Shown: positions 42,483 to 52,368, counted from the stretch's first letter. The stretch: DNA of 64,000 nucleotides from Paludibacteraceae bacterium (GCA_017394705.1 JAFPXH010000003.1:1-64000); one strand, 5' to 3'. Numbers and translations are program-made. Notes: generated by a model not told the origin, from the sequence alone.

Positions 42483-45400
42483 AAACAGCTATCTTACGGG
42501 CTCTTGTTTCACCGCTCTCCATTTCTTCGAAGACGATGTAGATACCCTTTTGCAGAGTGTTGCTTATCGGGCGGCCCATAGTGTCGTATGTCGTAGTGGC
42601 GCGAACCTGTTGAGGAGTGGTGTTCTCATTACGGCTGGGTTTGACTTCGTCGAACGCCTGTGGGCATGTAGTAACGAACCGGCCGTCTTTCGTCAACAGA
42701 CGGCAGTAATAAACACCCGGCAAACCATTGGGGTTGTATAAGCGCTGAAGGATCTCGCCCTCCATCTCTTTGCCGTCTTCGTACCACTGATACCCCTCAT
42801 ACAAGCCATCTTTATTGTTAATAAAGAGCACATCGGTCCACTTGCTGTACATCTGGCCGGAGATGGAGACAGTAAAGTAAGCGCGCACTACTTGGGATGT
42901 ACATAGAGCGCCGGCCTCGCGGGAGGTGATAGCAGCGGAATAATCCCCTGCCGCCAGATTATTGAGCGGGAAGATTAATGCCGTATCGCCTGCTATATCT
43001 AATACACCTGTTTCTTGCGATCCGTTCACTTCTACAGAAAAATCGCTCGGCTGACCGTTCAATATTGAAATAGGTATCCGCACTTGCCTCTCATCGTCGC
43101 AGACCACCACCTCGGCTCGTTTTACTGCGATATGCGGTACCGCATTGACGGTCACAAAGAGACTGTCAGAGCCAATAGCAAAGGTATCTACACCAACCGG
43201 CAATTCGGAGACTGTGTAACGCTGGTTATGACGCTCCCAGAAATAATCCTCTCCTTCGCAGATGACTGCTTCGTCTTTGACGCAACTCTCACGGGTAGGC
43301 GGCAGCAAATCGTTGATACTCGGGATGGTACATCCGGGAACTTCCTCATAGCATGCCCAGATGGTCTGAGCAGCACCTTCTATATTATGCAGTGTTAATT
43401 GCGCCGTGGTAGATTTTCCCGCGCCCGCCACCGTTTGCGACTGCGCTCCGTTATCATCATAACTCAGTACCAGGTTACGCCCGGTAGCATCATATGCCGT
43501 CTGTATGGTAACAGTAACGGTGTAGTCCTGCGCGCCGCATGGTACAGTGGTGGCAACGCCGCTGATAGCAACACTACGGATTACCGGCGAGAAAGGCACT
43601 TGAGGCAATGCGTAGTCCTTGATACAGCTATTGGCTCCGTCAAACGAGATATGCAGCACGTGATTGTTCTTGCCGTCCGAAGGAATGCCTTCAATGGTCA
43701 GCGGCAACTTGCGCAACGCTGTGTCTCGTGCATTATAACCCGTCTCGTTTATTTCCTGCTTAGGCAGATTATCTACCCAATACGTCAGTTTGCCTTGCTG
43801 GAAACGATACTTGAGATCAAACGTAAGGCTGGTTGTTACATCTACACAGTTGATATTGGAATACGTTATCTGCGCGGTGTCAATACTCGGGAATCCGGGC
43901 AGAGGAGTTCGTGTTTGCTGCACGGCGCTTCTCCATTCCTCGAAATAGACATTCCATATATGAACATCTTCCTTTGTCGTAATGACGGTATCTTTCTCCA
44001 GCACGCCCGTCTGGTCAAAACCAATGGCAGGCAGCGCACCCAGCGGATGGGTATGTCCGGTGGTGACATCAAAGAGAACGAGTTGGCTGTTGGGGTTCTG
44101 ATACTCAATGTGCATCTTGATGGTATAGTCTGTTGAATCGCACTCTACGGGCTGCACTTCAGCCGTGAAAGCCGTCACTTTAGGCTCATGAGCGGTTACA
44201 TCGAATTGTTGCTGCGATTTAACCACACGCGACACACTGCTAATCGGGTGGAATTGGATGTCATCCAGCGCAAAATCATTACCTATAATCAATTTGCGCT
44301 TATTGAGATTGACCACAGAAATCCGTACTTTGTCACAGTCGGCCTTTGCCGTATAAGTCTTGGAGCACTGATGCCACATATTATTGCGATACTCAGGCTT
44401 ACTTAAATCTAAAACATCAGAAGCGGCCAAAGAGTCCGGGTGAGACGGATTCGTAATGTCCTCAATGATAAACTGGAAGCGCGCGGCGTTATCCATCTCA
44501 CCATAGTTATTGATATTTGCGGCCCGGAAAGAAAGAACGTACGTCATTCCTGCCTTCAACTTCAAATCGGGATTATTGGTAGTCTCTGCATACCACGCCA
44601 TTTTATCACCTCCGGCCGATCCTGTTGCCGCATCGAAAAGGGCGAACTGCGAGCCTTGGTGGGCAGTTACGTTGGCATATGTCGGTGCAAATTCATTGGC
44701 GTTCCGCACGACCGCAAAACCGTTACTCTGCAACTTCAGCGGGTTCACTGTAGAGCCGGGCAGAGTATCTGCGTAGAAATTAATCTGGCTTGTGAAACGG
44801 CCCCAGAAATCGTAGTCACTCATCGTACTCTTCATTCCGTAAGTACCATAACCGCTTTCCGCCTCATACTTACCATTATCATCCTTCATCAAATCATCCA
44901 TGCTACCTACGGGCGGGAAATACTCTTTATAGGTGTACACTACATTGGAATCATGCTCAAAAGCATCAAGCACCAACACTTGCGGTGCACCCACAATCTC
45001 CTGACCGTCAGCCATCCAGACATACGTATTATTTGGGTCATAGTCCTTAGGAGTCAGCGTTATCTGTTTTCCCGTCAGCGAGTCCACTTTCACCACCTCT
45101 GCTACTGCCGTAGCATTGGGAACTTTGATGGTAATGGATTTTTCACAAGAATGGCTGGTAGAACCCGGCAGAACGAAATAAGCTGTAGCCGTCGTGGTTA
45201 CACCATCCGTAGTCGCAGCAGGCACTCCGTGCAAGGAGAAAGACTGCGGGCTCTTTAATTCCGTATTAGCAATCGTCACGGAATGGCCATCGCACTCAAC
45301 AACCAAATCCATACCTTGCGCATCATCAAAAGCCACCATTCCGTCAAGCGTATAGGTATTATCATCCGCGTTAACAGCAGAAACAGCGGTCTCAAAAGCA

Positions 45401-46173
45401 GTAATAGAACAATCCAACTCACATTTCGTTGCGTCTGCTTTAATAAGAATCAGATGCCGTCCTTCCGGTATAGAAGAATGGAGATAATAATACCTACCCC
45501 CGGGCGGAAGAGAAGCAGGCAGGGTCTCAAAGAGGTCTTTATTCGTATGGTCATTTTCAGTACGAACAACACCCGCGTGACCCGAATGTTTAGCATTCCA
45601 CGTGTTTCCACCATCCGTCGAAACATACCATTCATGGCCTGTGACTAAATTATAGATGTAGTTCGTCGTATCTGCATTCAATTTGGGGCGCAATGCAATT
45701 ATATACCCCAACGCATTGGGGCAGATATGAATCTCGTCTGCCGTAAGCGATGAAGTATAAGAACGCACCTTTGACGTAGCAGGAGAATACATCGCCCATC
45801 TGTTTGCCGCATCATAGAACTTGTTGATGCAGTTCCATTCATCCGGAATCTCCATATCGGGAGACTGGTCATATTTACTCTCCCAATTAGGCGCAGCACC
45901 TCGAACGACAATAACATTAGGATACGAGCGCTCTGAAGAAATAGTTCCTTTGTATATACTTCCATTCTCCTTTTGCAGTTCTAACCACTCATACTTATTG
46001 CTGCCCTCAAAGAAATAGAGATAAATTTTTGCGCCATCTTTTGACCAGTCCCCTATCTCATCAGACTGTTGAACATTAACGTATATCTCCTCGCCTTTAT
46101 AAAAGGTACGTGCGTTAATACCGAGGGCGATAACCGCCAAGAGCGCTACTAATAAATAACGTGTTGTTCTCAT
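42475..46173 (-). CDS. Large T9SS-type secreted protein
   Basis: 1232 residues with a signal peptide (MRTTRYLLVALLAVIALGINA). The first part resembles a starch/carbohydrate-contact domain (YKGEEIYVNVQQ, DWSKDGAKIYLYFF); around 440-650 a galactose-binding-like jelly roll is likely (LQSNGFAVVRNANEFAPTYANV, LKAGMTYVLSFRAANINNYG, ALDDIQF). Several beta-sandwich modules follow, and the end (YDTMGRPISNTLQKGIYIV to RKIAVYE) is a T9SS sorting domain. The protein should be exported and anchored on the cell surface. It is cotranscribed with the OmpA-family gene upstream; ligand unknown. Confidence 0.8.
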   Translation of the reverse strand: MRTTRYLLVALLAVIALGINARTFYKGEEIYVNVQQSDEIGDWSKDGAKIYLYFFEGSNKYEWLELQKENGSIYKGTISSERSYPNVIVVRGAAPNWESKYDQSPDMEIPDEWNCINKFYDAANRWAMYSPATSKVRSYTSSLTADEIHICPNALGYIIALRPKLNADTTNYIYNLVTGHEWYVSTDGGNTWNAKHSGHAGVVRTENDHTNKDLFETLPASLPPGGRYYYLHSSIPEGRHLILIKADATKCELDCSITAFETAVSAVNADDNTYTLDGMVAFDDAQGMDLVVECDGHSVTIANTELKSPQSFSLHGVPAATTDGVTTTATAYFVLPGSTSHSCEKSITIKVPNATAVAEVVKVDSLTGKQITLTPKDYDPNNTYVWMADGQEIVGAPQVLVLDAFEHDSNVVYTYKEYFPPVGSMDDLMKDDNGKYEAESGYGTYGMKSTMSDYDFWGRFTSQINFYADTLPGSTVNPLKLQSNGFAVVRNANEFAPTYANVTAHQGSQFALFDAATGSAGGDKMAWYAETTNNPDLKLKAGMTYVLSFRAANINNYGEMDNAARFQFIIEDITNPSHPDSLAASDVLDLSKPEYRNNMWHQCSKTYTAKADCDKVRISVVNLNKRKLIIGNDFALDDIQFHPISSVSRVVKSQQQFDVTAHEPKVTAFTAEVQPVECDSTDYTIKMHIEYQNPNSQLVLFDVTTGHTHPLGALPAIGFDQTGVLEKDTVITTKEDVHIWNVYFEEWRSAVQQTRTPLPGFPSIDTAQITYSNINCVDVTTSLTFDLKYRFQQGKLTYWVDNLPKQEINETGYNARDTALRKLPLTIEGIPSDGKNNHVLHISFDGANSCIKDYALPQVPFSPVIRSVAISGVATTVPCGAQDYTVTVTIQTAYDATGRNLVLSYDDNGAQSQTVAGAGKSTTAQLTLHNIEGAAQTIWACYEEVPGCTIPSINDLLPPTRESCVKDEAVICEGEDYFWERHNQRYTVSELPVGVDTFAIGSDSLFVTVNAVPHIAVKRAEVVVCDDERQVRIPISILNGQPSDFSVEVNGSQETGVLDIAGDTALIFPLNNLAAGDYSAAITSREAGALCTSQVVRAYFTVSISGQMYSKWTDVLFINNKDGLYEGYQWYEDGKEMEGEILQRLYNPNGLPGVYYCRLLTKDGRFVTTCPQAFDEVKPSRNENTTPQQVRATTTYDTMGRPISNTLQKGIYIVFEEMESGETRARKIAVYE

Positions 46174-46185
46174 AGTATTGCCTCC

Positions 46186-47772
46186 TTATTTAATATCACT
46201 TTGTTTTTGTACTACTTTGACTTCTGCACGGCGATCAAGCGGCAGTTCATGGTTCACATTCTCCTCATTCGGGATAAGCGAACCGTGACCGATAACTATC
46301 ACGCGCTTCTTTTCAATTCCCTGCTCCACAAGGAATTTCGCTACCGCCTTCGCACGGTTGTACGCCAATCGCTCGTTGTGACGACGCTGACCTTCCTCCG
46401 ATGCGTGACCGTCGATAGCAATCTTGGCGTCAGGCACTTTATTCAGCACGCCTACAATCGATGCCAGGTAGTTCTTCGACTCCTCGCGCAGTTTATAACT
46501 ATCGTAATCAAAGTAAATCTTATTGAATTTCTCCACTTCCTCAGCCGCTTTGGCGATGTGTGCACGGGTCAACGTATCTATGCGCTCTGTAACTACCGTG
46601 TCGCGACGGGCAAGCATATCCACCAAAGTGTCCTGACGAGTGAAATAATCGAAATAATCGACGGTTTTATGTTGGTCAGGCTTGATATAATGCCAGTGAA
46701 TACCGACTTTCACTCCTGCCTCCCAAGGATGCGAAGCGGACGCCAGATTGGTCGCGTACGCACCTGGGTACATGTCCATAAACAGGAAATCTGCATCTCT
46801 CCACCCCAGAGCTTTTTTCTCGGATTTGTTGGCGTCGTTGGCCACTATATTAAAGTAGCCGCCTACGAAAAAGTCCACTTGTTTGCCCACGGGAATTAAC
46901 GCGCCAAGGTCAGCAAACACTGCCACTTGCGGAATAGCCACCGCCAACTCCCCTTGCGATTCCCGGCGCTCGGGATAGTCGGTTTTAGTGCCAAACTCAT
47001 GGATATTGTTATCCAACGTCAACCCCCATGCAGGATAGTCTCCTTTATGCGCAATCTCGCCCTCCAGCACTTTGTATTTCTTCATCACCGAGAATGAGGG
47101 AGCCACACCTACGGCCGCAAAAATACGCGCTTTCCAATCATCATCCTTGTACTGAAATTGAAGTGAGACCGGGATGCCCAAATTATGAATCGTCTCGCGC
47201 TCACGCCAGCGGTTAACTGTCGCCGTGTGATCGTAGTGCTCCTCTGTATCTGAATCCGTTTGGTCAAGCCATGTATAATCCCCTCCGAGATGCGCCATGG
47301 AGGTATAGTTGGTAAACCACAACCCTACACCGACACCCCAATTCTGATGGAAGAAATAGGCGTATTGCAGTTGCAGCAACGCACTAAACGAACCGCTTAC
47401 ACGATTAGCTGGACCATCCAATGTATAGCCCAACGAACCGTATCCTAAGCCAACGTGTGCCTCGATATAATGACCGCGACGGTCTGTTGAATCCGCATGA
47501 ACGGTATCTATCCGCTGCTGGGCCGTGCTGTCAGGGACATACGCAATGCGCGTGAGTGTGTCCGTAAAATAATGAATAGTGGTAACCTCTACCCGAACCA
47601 AACTGTCCGGCGTCTTTTTTAACTCCGGCGTATCCTCCGTTGCGAAGGACTGCTCTCTCACTTCCGTCCGTTCCGGCAGTTGTGCTTCATGCAAGATACG
47701 GACCGTATCGTTTTGCGCGAACAATGGCATCGTGAGACATAACGCCAATAAAAGAATCCATTTGCTTTTCAT
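46186..47772 (-). CDS. OmpA-family outer membrane protein
   Basis: 528 residues: signal peptide (MKSKWILLLALCLTMPLFA), a beta-barrel-like first part with aromatic-ended strands (HYIEAHVGLGYGSLGYTL, WGVGVGLWFTNYTSM) and a C-terminal OmpA peptidoglycan-binding domain (FDYDSYKLREESKNYLASIV, IDGHASEEGQRRHNERLAYNRA, LDRRAEVKVV). It probably ties the outer membrane to the cell wall. It lies 12 bases upstream of the T9SS-type surface protein, which suggests a partnership. Confidence 0.88.
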   Translation of the reverse strand: MKSKWILLLALCLTMPLFAQNDTVRILHEAQLPERTEVREQSFATEDTPELKKTPDSLVRVEVTTIHYFTDTLTRIAYVPDSTAQQRIDTVHADSTDRRGHYIEAHVGLGYGSLGYTLDGPANRVSGSFSALLQLQYAYFFHQNWGVGVGLWFTNYTSMAHLGGDYTWLDQTDSDTEEHYDHTATVNRWRERETIHNLGIPVSLQFQYKDDDWKARIFAAVGVAPSFSVMKKYKVLEGEIAHKGDYPAWGLTLDNNIHEFGTKTDYPERRESQGELAVAIPQVAVFADLGALIPVGKQVDFFVGGYFNIVANDANKSEKKALGWRDADFLFMDMYPGAYATNLASASHPWEAGVKVGIHWHYIKPDQHKTVDYFDYFTRQDTLVDMLARRDTVVTERIDTLTRAHIAKAAEEVEKFNKIYFDYDSYKLREESKNYLASIVGVLNKVPDAKIAIDGHASEEGQRRHNERLAYNRAKAVAKFLVEQGIEKKRVIVIGHGSLIPNEENVNHELPLDRRAEVKVVQKQSDIK

Positions 47773-47807
47773 GATAAAAAATATTTGGTATTTTTTTTCC
47801 GTTTAAG

Positions 47808-47879
47808 TGATCCGCCCGGGAATCGAACCCGGATTTGAGCTTTAGGAGAGCCCCGGTCTATCCATTGACCTAGCAGATC
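47808..47879 (-). tRNA. tRNA-Arg(CCT)
   Basis: Minus strand: acceptor GATCTGC/GCGGATC, D-arm GGTC/GACC, anticodon loop CTCCTAA, T-arm CCGGGTTCGATTCCCGG. CCA not encoded. Confidence 0.92.
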
Positions 47880-47884
47880 CGAAT

Positions 47885-48595
47885 TTAACATCTACTTGGA
47901 AACTCGCCGTATTCCTCAAACGTGTAATTCAGGAAGTCATTCATCGGTTTGCCCGCTGCCGCAATCGCAACGATGTAATCGATGAAATCCGGCGAACACA
48001 CTTGTTCATCTGTGAGCGGCGTGCTGAACGTATAGGTTTTATGCTTAAGCCATTCGGCATGCTTGAACTCCGGATCAAAACCAGCCGGCACTTTCTTCAA
48101 CGCGCCCCACATATAATCGAAATCCTGCTCAAAATACTTCTTCCATTCCGGCGCATCCATAATTGTTTCCACCTCCTCATAATTTGCTTCTATCTCTTTG
48201 CGCAGCGCCGTCAGCAACTCTTTCCCCGGATCCCATATTCCACCGGCAAACATACATTGCCCCGGTTGGATATGCACATAATAACCGCCTCGCATAGAAT
48301 GTTTACCCCATGTTTTCGGCTGACCGGGAACACCCGTTGCAGGAAAAACGCCGAACCACTCTTTGTACGGACGTTTATCGAGACTAAACCGTACATCGCG
48401 ATAGATACGCCAGATGCAGTCCTTCGGTTGCAGTTCCGCCAGAGAAGGATCCAATGCTGATAAACGACGGATATATTCAGCCGAAAACTCCACAAAGCGA
48501 GCATAGCAATCGCGATACCACTCTTTATGCTCGGCAAACCACTCACGGTTGTTATTTGCCGACAACTCTGTCAGAAAATTCAGTATTTCTCTCAT
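47885..48595 (-). CDS. DUF2461 family protein
   Basis: 236 residues with the DUF2461 marks: FLTELSANNNREWFAEHK at the start, IYRDVRFSLDKRPYKEWFG, GGYYVHIQPGQCMFAGGIW and a C-terminal TDEQVCSPDFIDYI. The function of the family is unknown; it is cytosolic and widespread. It starts four bases before the rfbD stop region, so it probably rides on the rfbC-rfbD transcript. Confidence 0.9.
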   Translation of the reverse strand: MREILNFLTELSANNNREWFAEHKEWYRDCYARFVEFSAEYIRRLSALDPSLAELQPKDCIWRIYRDVRFSLDKRPYKEWFGVFPATGVPGQPKTWGKHSMRGGYYVHIQPGQCMFAGGIWDPGKELLTALRKEIEANYEEVETIMDAPEWKKYFEQDFDYMWGALKKVPAGFDPEFKHAEWLKHKTYTFSTPLTDEQVCSPDFIDYIVAIAAAGKPMNDFLNYTFEEYGEFPSRC

Positions 48596-48598
48596 TCT

Positions 48599-49462
48599 CT
48601 AATCCGTTAAACCTCTCATGCACCGTTTTAGACCGTCCAGCCAATAAGGAATCTCTACGCCGAACGTCTTCTTGAACTTCGATTTATCCAACACACTATA
48701 ATGCGGCCGGGGTGTCTTGTACGCATATTCCTCCGATAAAATCGGGGAAACCCGACAATCTTTGATACCGGCTAACTCATGTATCGCCAATGTGAAATCA
48801 TACCAAGAGCACACACCTTCATTCGTAAAATGATAGATACCCGGACGCCAAACAGGCGACTCGATAACCGTAAAAATGGCCCACGCCAAGTCTGCCGCGT
48901 ACGTCGGCGTGCCTATCTGGTCAAAAACCACTCCCAATTGGTCTTTCTCTTTGCCCAAGCGAATCATCGTCTTCACAAAATTATTCCCGAAAGTCGAATA
49001 CAACCACGCCGTTCTCAAAATAACCGCCTCAGGGCATACAGCCAACAAGCGTTTCTCACCTTCATACTTGGTACGGCCGTAAGCGGTGCGGGGAGCCACA
49101 GAATCCGTCTCACGACAAGGCATATGCTCATCTCCCGAGAAAACATAATCCGTACTAACGTGAATCACGCGCACACCCTGACCACCTAATATACTCAGGG
49201 CATCAGCGTTAATTTTCATCGCGGTTGCCTCATCCTCTTCTGCCTTGTCCACATTCGTGTATGCCGCACAGTTGACAATCAAATCAATTGTCTCCTCCTC
49301 TACAAACTGGCTCACAGCTTTCATATCTGTGATATCCAACAGATACGTATTCTCCGCCTCTACGACGTCTGTAAAGAAATAACGATGACTCGGATGCAAC
49401 TTGCTCAGCACGCGCATCTCGTTCCCTAATTGTCCGTTACTGCCGGTGATAAGTATGTTCAT
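48599..49462 (-). CDS. rfbD: dTDP-4-dehydrorhamnose reductase
   Basis: Last step of dTDP-L-rhamnose synthesis. 287 residues with the extended-SDR start TGSNGQLGNEMR, NCAAYTNVDKAEED, STDYVFSGD and the YGRTKYEGE active-site YxxxK. It follows rfbC by two bases. rfbB is found about 13 kb away (62348) and rfbA is not in the window, so the rhamnose pathway genes are scattered. Confidence 0.95.
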   Translation of the reverse strand: MNILITGSNGQLGNEMRVLSKLHPSHRYFFTDVVEAENTYLLDITDMKAVSQFVEEETIDLIVNCAAYTNVDKAEEDEATAMKINADALSILGGQGVRVIHVSTDYVFSGDEHMPCRETDSVAPRTAYGRTKYEGEKRLLAVCPEAVILRTAWLYSTFGNNFVKTMIRLGKEKDQLGVVFDQIGTPTYAADLAWAIFTVIESPVWRPGIYHFTNEGVCSWYDFTLAIHELAGIKDCRVSPILSEEYAYKTPRPHYSVLDKSKFKKTFGVEIPYWLDGLKRCMRGLTD

Positions 49463-49464
49463 AA

Positions 49465-50013
49465 TTAAAATGGATTATCCAAATCTTTTAACAATGGGTG
49501 TTTCTGATCCTTCTCGCTAAGCACTCGTTGCTCCGCCGGAATCTGCCAATCGATTGCTAAATCGGGGTCACTCAACAGCAATCCTCCATCCGCCTCCGGA
49601 TGATAGAGATTGTCACATTTATAGGTAAAAATTGCTTTTTCGCTCAGCACCGAAAAACCATGCGCAAAACCACGAGGAATAAAGAACTGGCGTTTGTTCT
49701 CCTCACTCAATTCCACACTGTACCATTTCCCGAAAGTTGGACTTCCTTTACGCAAATCTACAGCCACATCCAACACTCTACCTAATGTACAACTAACCAA
49801 CTTCGCCTGTGTGAACGGAGGACGCTGAAAGTGCAGACCGCGCACCACACCATAACTGGAACAGGACTGGTTGTCCTGAACAAACTGCGCGCCTATACCC
49901 GCTTCGCGGTAACGCTGCTCGTTATACGTTTCTACAAAATAACCGCGCGCATCCTTGAATACTTGCGGCTCAATCACCAAGAGTCCTTCAATAGGAGTTT
50001 TAATAATATTCAT
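49465..50013 (-). CDS. rfbC: dTDP-4-dehydrorhamnose 3,5-epimerase
   Basis: 182 residues with the family blocks PIEGLLVIEPQVFKDARGYF, DNQSCSSYGVVRGLHFQ and FIPRGFAHGF. Two starts are possible, MNIIKTP (50013, chosen) and MKNMNIIKTP (50022); the promoter -7 box ends only 13 bases before the latter, which would leave almost no leader. Confidence 0.95.
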   Translation of the reverse strand: MNIIKTPIEGLLVIEPQVFKDARGYFVETYNEQRYREAGIGAQFVQDNQSCSSYGVVRGLHFQRPPFTQAKLVSCTLGRVLDVAVDLRKGSPTFGKWYSVELSEENKRQFFIPRGFAHGFSVLSEKAIFTYKCDNLYHPEADGGLLLSDPDLAIDWQIPAEQRVLSEKDQKHPLLKDLDNPF

Positions 50014-50034
50014 GTTCTTCATCAAAAAAGCGCA

Positions 50035-50066
50035 CAAAGATACTACATTTTTTTTATATACGCAAA
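50035..50066 (-). promoter_or_regulatory. rfbC-rfbD promoter
   Basis: Minus strand: TTTG 50066-50063, 20 bp, TATCTTTG 50042-50035. Confidence 0.8.
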
Positions 50067-50075
50067 AAAAATGCA

Positions 50076-50510
50076 CTATTTAGTGCACTTTTTAATTTCT
50101 TCATAGGTGAAGCCGCGTTGAAGAAGGAAACGGAGGCGTTTGTCTTCACTGTCGTTTTTGCGGGATGCGATGAGGGAGTGGAGGTTCCTGGTATATACCG
50201 TCTCATCTATGCTATCCAAAGCCTCACGGATCGCTTTCTCCGGCAATTCTAACGCATGGAGTCCTGCCTGGATTTTCATGCGTCCCCATGACTGATATTC
50301 CACCTTGTCATGTACATAAGCATGACAGAAACGAGCGTCGTTCAGAAAGTCATTCGCGTATAGATTTTGCTCGATGAAATCGGACAAATCAGCAGGAGCA
50401 TCCCACTCGTACAACTTACGTCGCACATCTGCCGCACAATGCTCCGAACGGGCACAATAAGCCTCTGCTTTATCAAGCCATTCGGCCTTCGACAATTCGC
50501 GCTTTTCCAT
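50076..50510 (-). CDS. recX: Regulatory protein RecX
   Basis: 144 residues of the RecX fold (three-helix repeats): YCARSEHCAADVRRKLYEWD, FIEQNLYANDFLNDARFCHAYVHDKV, then LRFLLQRGFTYEEI. RecX limits RecA filament growth. Its start lies 38 bases inside the end of prmC, indicating cotranscription. Confidence 0.88.
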   Translation of the reverse strand: MEKRELSKAEWLDKAEAYCARSEHCAADVRRKLYEWDAPADLSDFIEQNLYANDFLNDARFCHAYVHDKVEYQSWGRMKIQAGLHALELPEKAIREALDSIDETVYTRNLHSLIASRKNDSEDKRLRFLLQRGFTYEEIKKCTK

Positions 50511-51309
50511 AACTGTCTTTTATTATTTGCACATCCACATATCCATACTCGCACATCAGTTGCTCTACTTCATTCCCGAACGCTTCGTTAATTTCGAAAA
50601 ACAGTTGTTGCCCCAGACGCAGAGAGGCTATCCGCCTGTAGAATTTCAGCGGGTCATCATCCGGCACAAAAAGAGCTTGTGCAGGCTCAAAATCCAATAC
50701 ATTTCGCCGCATTTCCATTTTCTCACTCTCGCGGATATAAGGAGGATTGGAGACAATGATATCATATTTGCCATTGGCCAGCCCTTTGTAATTTTCCCCG
50801 TTGAAATCAAAGATATCTGCCACCTCGAACCTCACTTCTACGTTGTTGCGTTGCGCATTCTCTTTAGCTATTTCGATAGCTTCAGCGGAGATATCTATTC
50901 CCGTCACTTGCCATTCAGGGTGTCGTTTTTTAAGTGCGATGGCGATGCAACCGGAGCCGGTGCAGACATCCAAAATCCTTGGCCTTTCATCTTTCAACTT
51001 TAAACTTTCAACTTTAATGACCAGTTCTGCTGTTTCTGGGCGTGGGATAAGTGTAGCAGGAGTTACTTTCAAATCCAACCCACACCATAAAGTGTGACCG
51101 AAAACATATTGAATCGGTTCAAAATGTCGCAATCGCGACACCACCTCTTGCATATATGGAGAAAAAGTTGTACCTTTGCAGTCGCAAAGCAATTGCGTGC
51201 GACTGAGACCGGTTGTTTCCTCAGCTACCCACCATGCTAAGGACTCCGCCTCATCGCGATCATAAAGGTCCTCTAAAAGAGATGTTATATGCGCCACTAA
51301 TGCATTCAC
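50473..51309 (-). CDS. prmC: Release factor glutamine methyltransferase
   Basis: Methylates the GGQ glutamine of peptide release factors with SAM. 278 residues: helical N-domain, PRPETAELV, the SAM motif LDVCTGSGCIAIAL and the catalytic NPPY (IIVSNPPYIRESE). The segment KVESLKLKDERPR between PRPETAELV and LDVCTG is encoded by five 7-bp units (50984-51018). The start is a GTG at 51309, so the mRNA from the promoter at 51314-51345 would be almost leaderless. The ribD promoter lies inside this gene. Confidence 0.93.
   Translation of the reverse strand: MNALVAHITSLLEDLYDRDEAESLAWWVAEETTGLSRTQLLCDCKGTTFSPYMQEVVSRLRHFEPIQYVFGHTLWCGLDLKVTPATLIPRPETAELVIKVESLKLKDERPRILDVCTGSGCIAIALKKRHPEWQVTGIDISAEAIEIAKENAQRNNVEVRFEVADIFDFNGENYKGLANGKYDIIVSNPPYIRESEKMEMRRNVLDFEPAQALFVPDDDPLKFYRRIASLRLGQQLFFEINEAFGNEVEQLMCEYGYVDVQIIKDSYGKARIVEGRMA
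50984..51018 (-). repeat. Five-unit heptamer array inside prmC
   Basis: Plus strand CTTTCAT, CTTTCAA, CTTTAAA, CTTTCAA, CTTTAAT: 35 bp. Confidence 0.87.
51148..51178 (+). promoter_or_regulatory. ribD promoter inside prmC
   Basis: CTTG 51147-51150, 20 bp, TACCTTTG 51171-51178, followed by the mirror GCAAAG. It sits in prmC codons and gives ribD a leader of about 147 bases. Confidence 0.72.
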
Positions 51310-51313
51310 GCTG

Positions 51314-51345
51314 CAAAATTACAACAAAAAAATGAATTACGCAAA
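51314..51345 (-). promoter_or_regulatory. prmC promoter overlapping the ribD start
   Basis: Minus strand: TTTG 51345-51342, 20 bp, TAATTTTG 51321-51314. The -33 box is within the fourth and fifth codons of ribD. Confidence 0.72.
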
Positions 51346-52333
51346 TTATATCGCAAGATGTATCGAAATCGCCAAACGCGGTGAGTACTATGTTGCCCCG
51401 AATCCGATGGTCGGAGCTATATTAGTACGCAATAGGGATGAGCAGGTTCTCGCGGAAGGATGGCATGAGAAATACGGCGAAGCCCATGCGGAAGTGAACT
51501 GCTTCCGGCATTTTGAAGCATCGGATTATAGGGGCACAGATTTAAAAGAATGTACGCTCTTCGTTTCATTAGAGCCCTGCAGTCATTACGGAAAAACACC
51601 TCCTTGCGCCAAATTGATTATAGAAAAAGGTGTCGGACGTGTAGTAGTAGGCATGCTTGACCCCAATCCGCTGGTGGCGGGGAAGGGAATACAGATGTTA
51701 CGCGAGGCAGGTATTGATGTTATTGTCGGTGTGCTCGAAAACGAGTGCCGCGAACTGAATAAACGGTTTCTCTGCCTGCATGAGAAACATCGTCCGTACG
51801 TAGTTCTCAAATGGGCAGAAACTTCCGATGGATTCGTGGATATTCGACGCTCCGAGAGAGGAAACGGGCCACTTAAGATATCCACTCCTGAGACGAAGAA
51901 AATCGTACACAAGATGCGCGCGGAGAATATGGCTATTATGGTGGGCACACGCACTGTATTGTTAGACGATCCACGATTGCTTACCACCCATTGGGAAGGT
52001 CGTAATCCGATTCGAGTGACGGTAGACCGGCATCACCTCATTCCGGCAGATGCTCGTATTCTATCCCATGATAGCGAGACTATTGTCTATCGCGATTGCA
52101 CCGATTGGCCATTCATTTTAAAAGACTTAGCCGCTCGGAATATCCATAGCATCATGGTGGAAGGCGGTCCCACACTCTTGCGGTCTATTCTGGATAGCGG
52201 ATTATGGGACGAAGCGCATATTGAGGTAGCTCCAGAACTGTCTATAGGAGAGGGCGTCCCCGCTCCGTCGATATCTCTGCCGGACGCTTTCGAACAAGTC
52301 GATGGTCATCGGCTATATACGATATTTTCATAA
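51332..52333 (+). CDS. ribD: Bifunctional riboflavin deaminase/reductase RibD
   Basis: Deaminates and then reduces the pyrimidine intermediate of riboflavin synthesis. 333 residues: the cytidine-deaminase-type zinc site HAEVNCF (H, E) and PCSHYGKTPPC, the reductase domain from about 155 (LKWAETSDGFVD, VGTRTVLLDDP, VEGGPTLLRS). The length is normal. No flavin riboswitch is seen in the 147-base leader, which is shared with prmC coding sequence. Confidence 0.95.
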   Translation: MNYANYIARCIEIAKRGEYYVAPNPMVGAILVRNRDEQVLAEGWHEKYGEAHAEVNCFRHFEASDYRGTDLKECTLFVSLEPCSHYGKTPPCAKLIIEKGVGRVVVGMLDPNPLVAGKGIQMLREAGIDVIVGVLENECRELNKRFLCLHEKHRPYVVLKWAETSDGFVDIRRSERGNGPLKISTPETKKIVHKMRAENMAIMVGTRTVLLDDPRLLTTHWEGRNPIRVTVDRHHLIPADARILSHDSETIVYRDCTDWPFILKDLAARNIHSIMVEGGPTLLRSILDSGLWDEAHIEVAPELSIGEGVPAPSISLPDAFEQVDGHRLYTIFS

Positions 52334-52336
52334 AAA

Positions 52337-52368
52337 TTTGCATATATGCAAAAAATATTGTACCTTTG
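52337..52368 (+). promoter_or_regulatory. Promoter of the PPIase-OstA unit
   Basis: TTTG 52337-52340, 20 bp, TACCTTTG 52361-52368. The -33 region is the perfect palindrome TTTGCATATATGCAAA. Confidence 0.8.
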
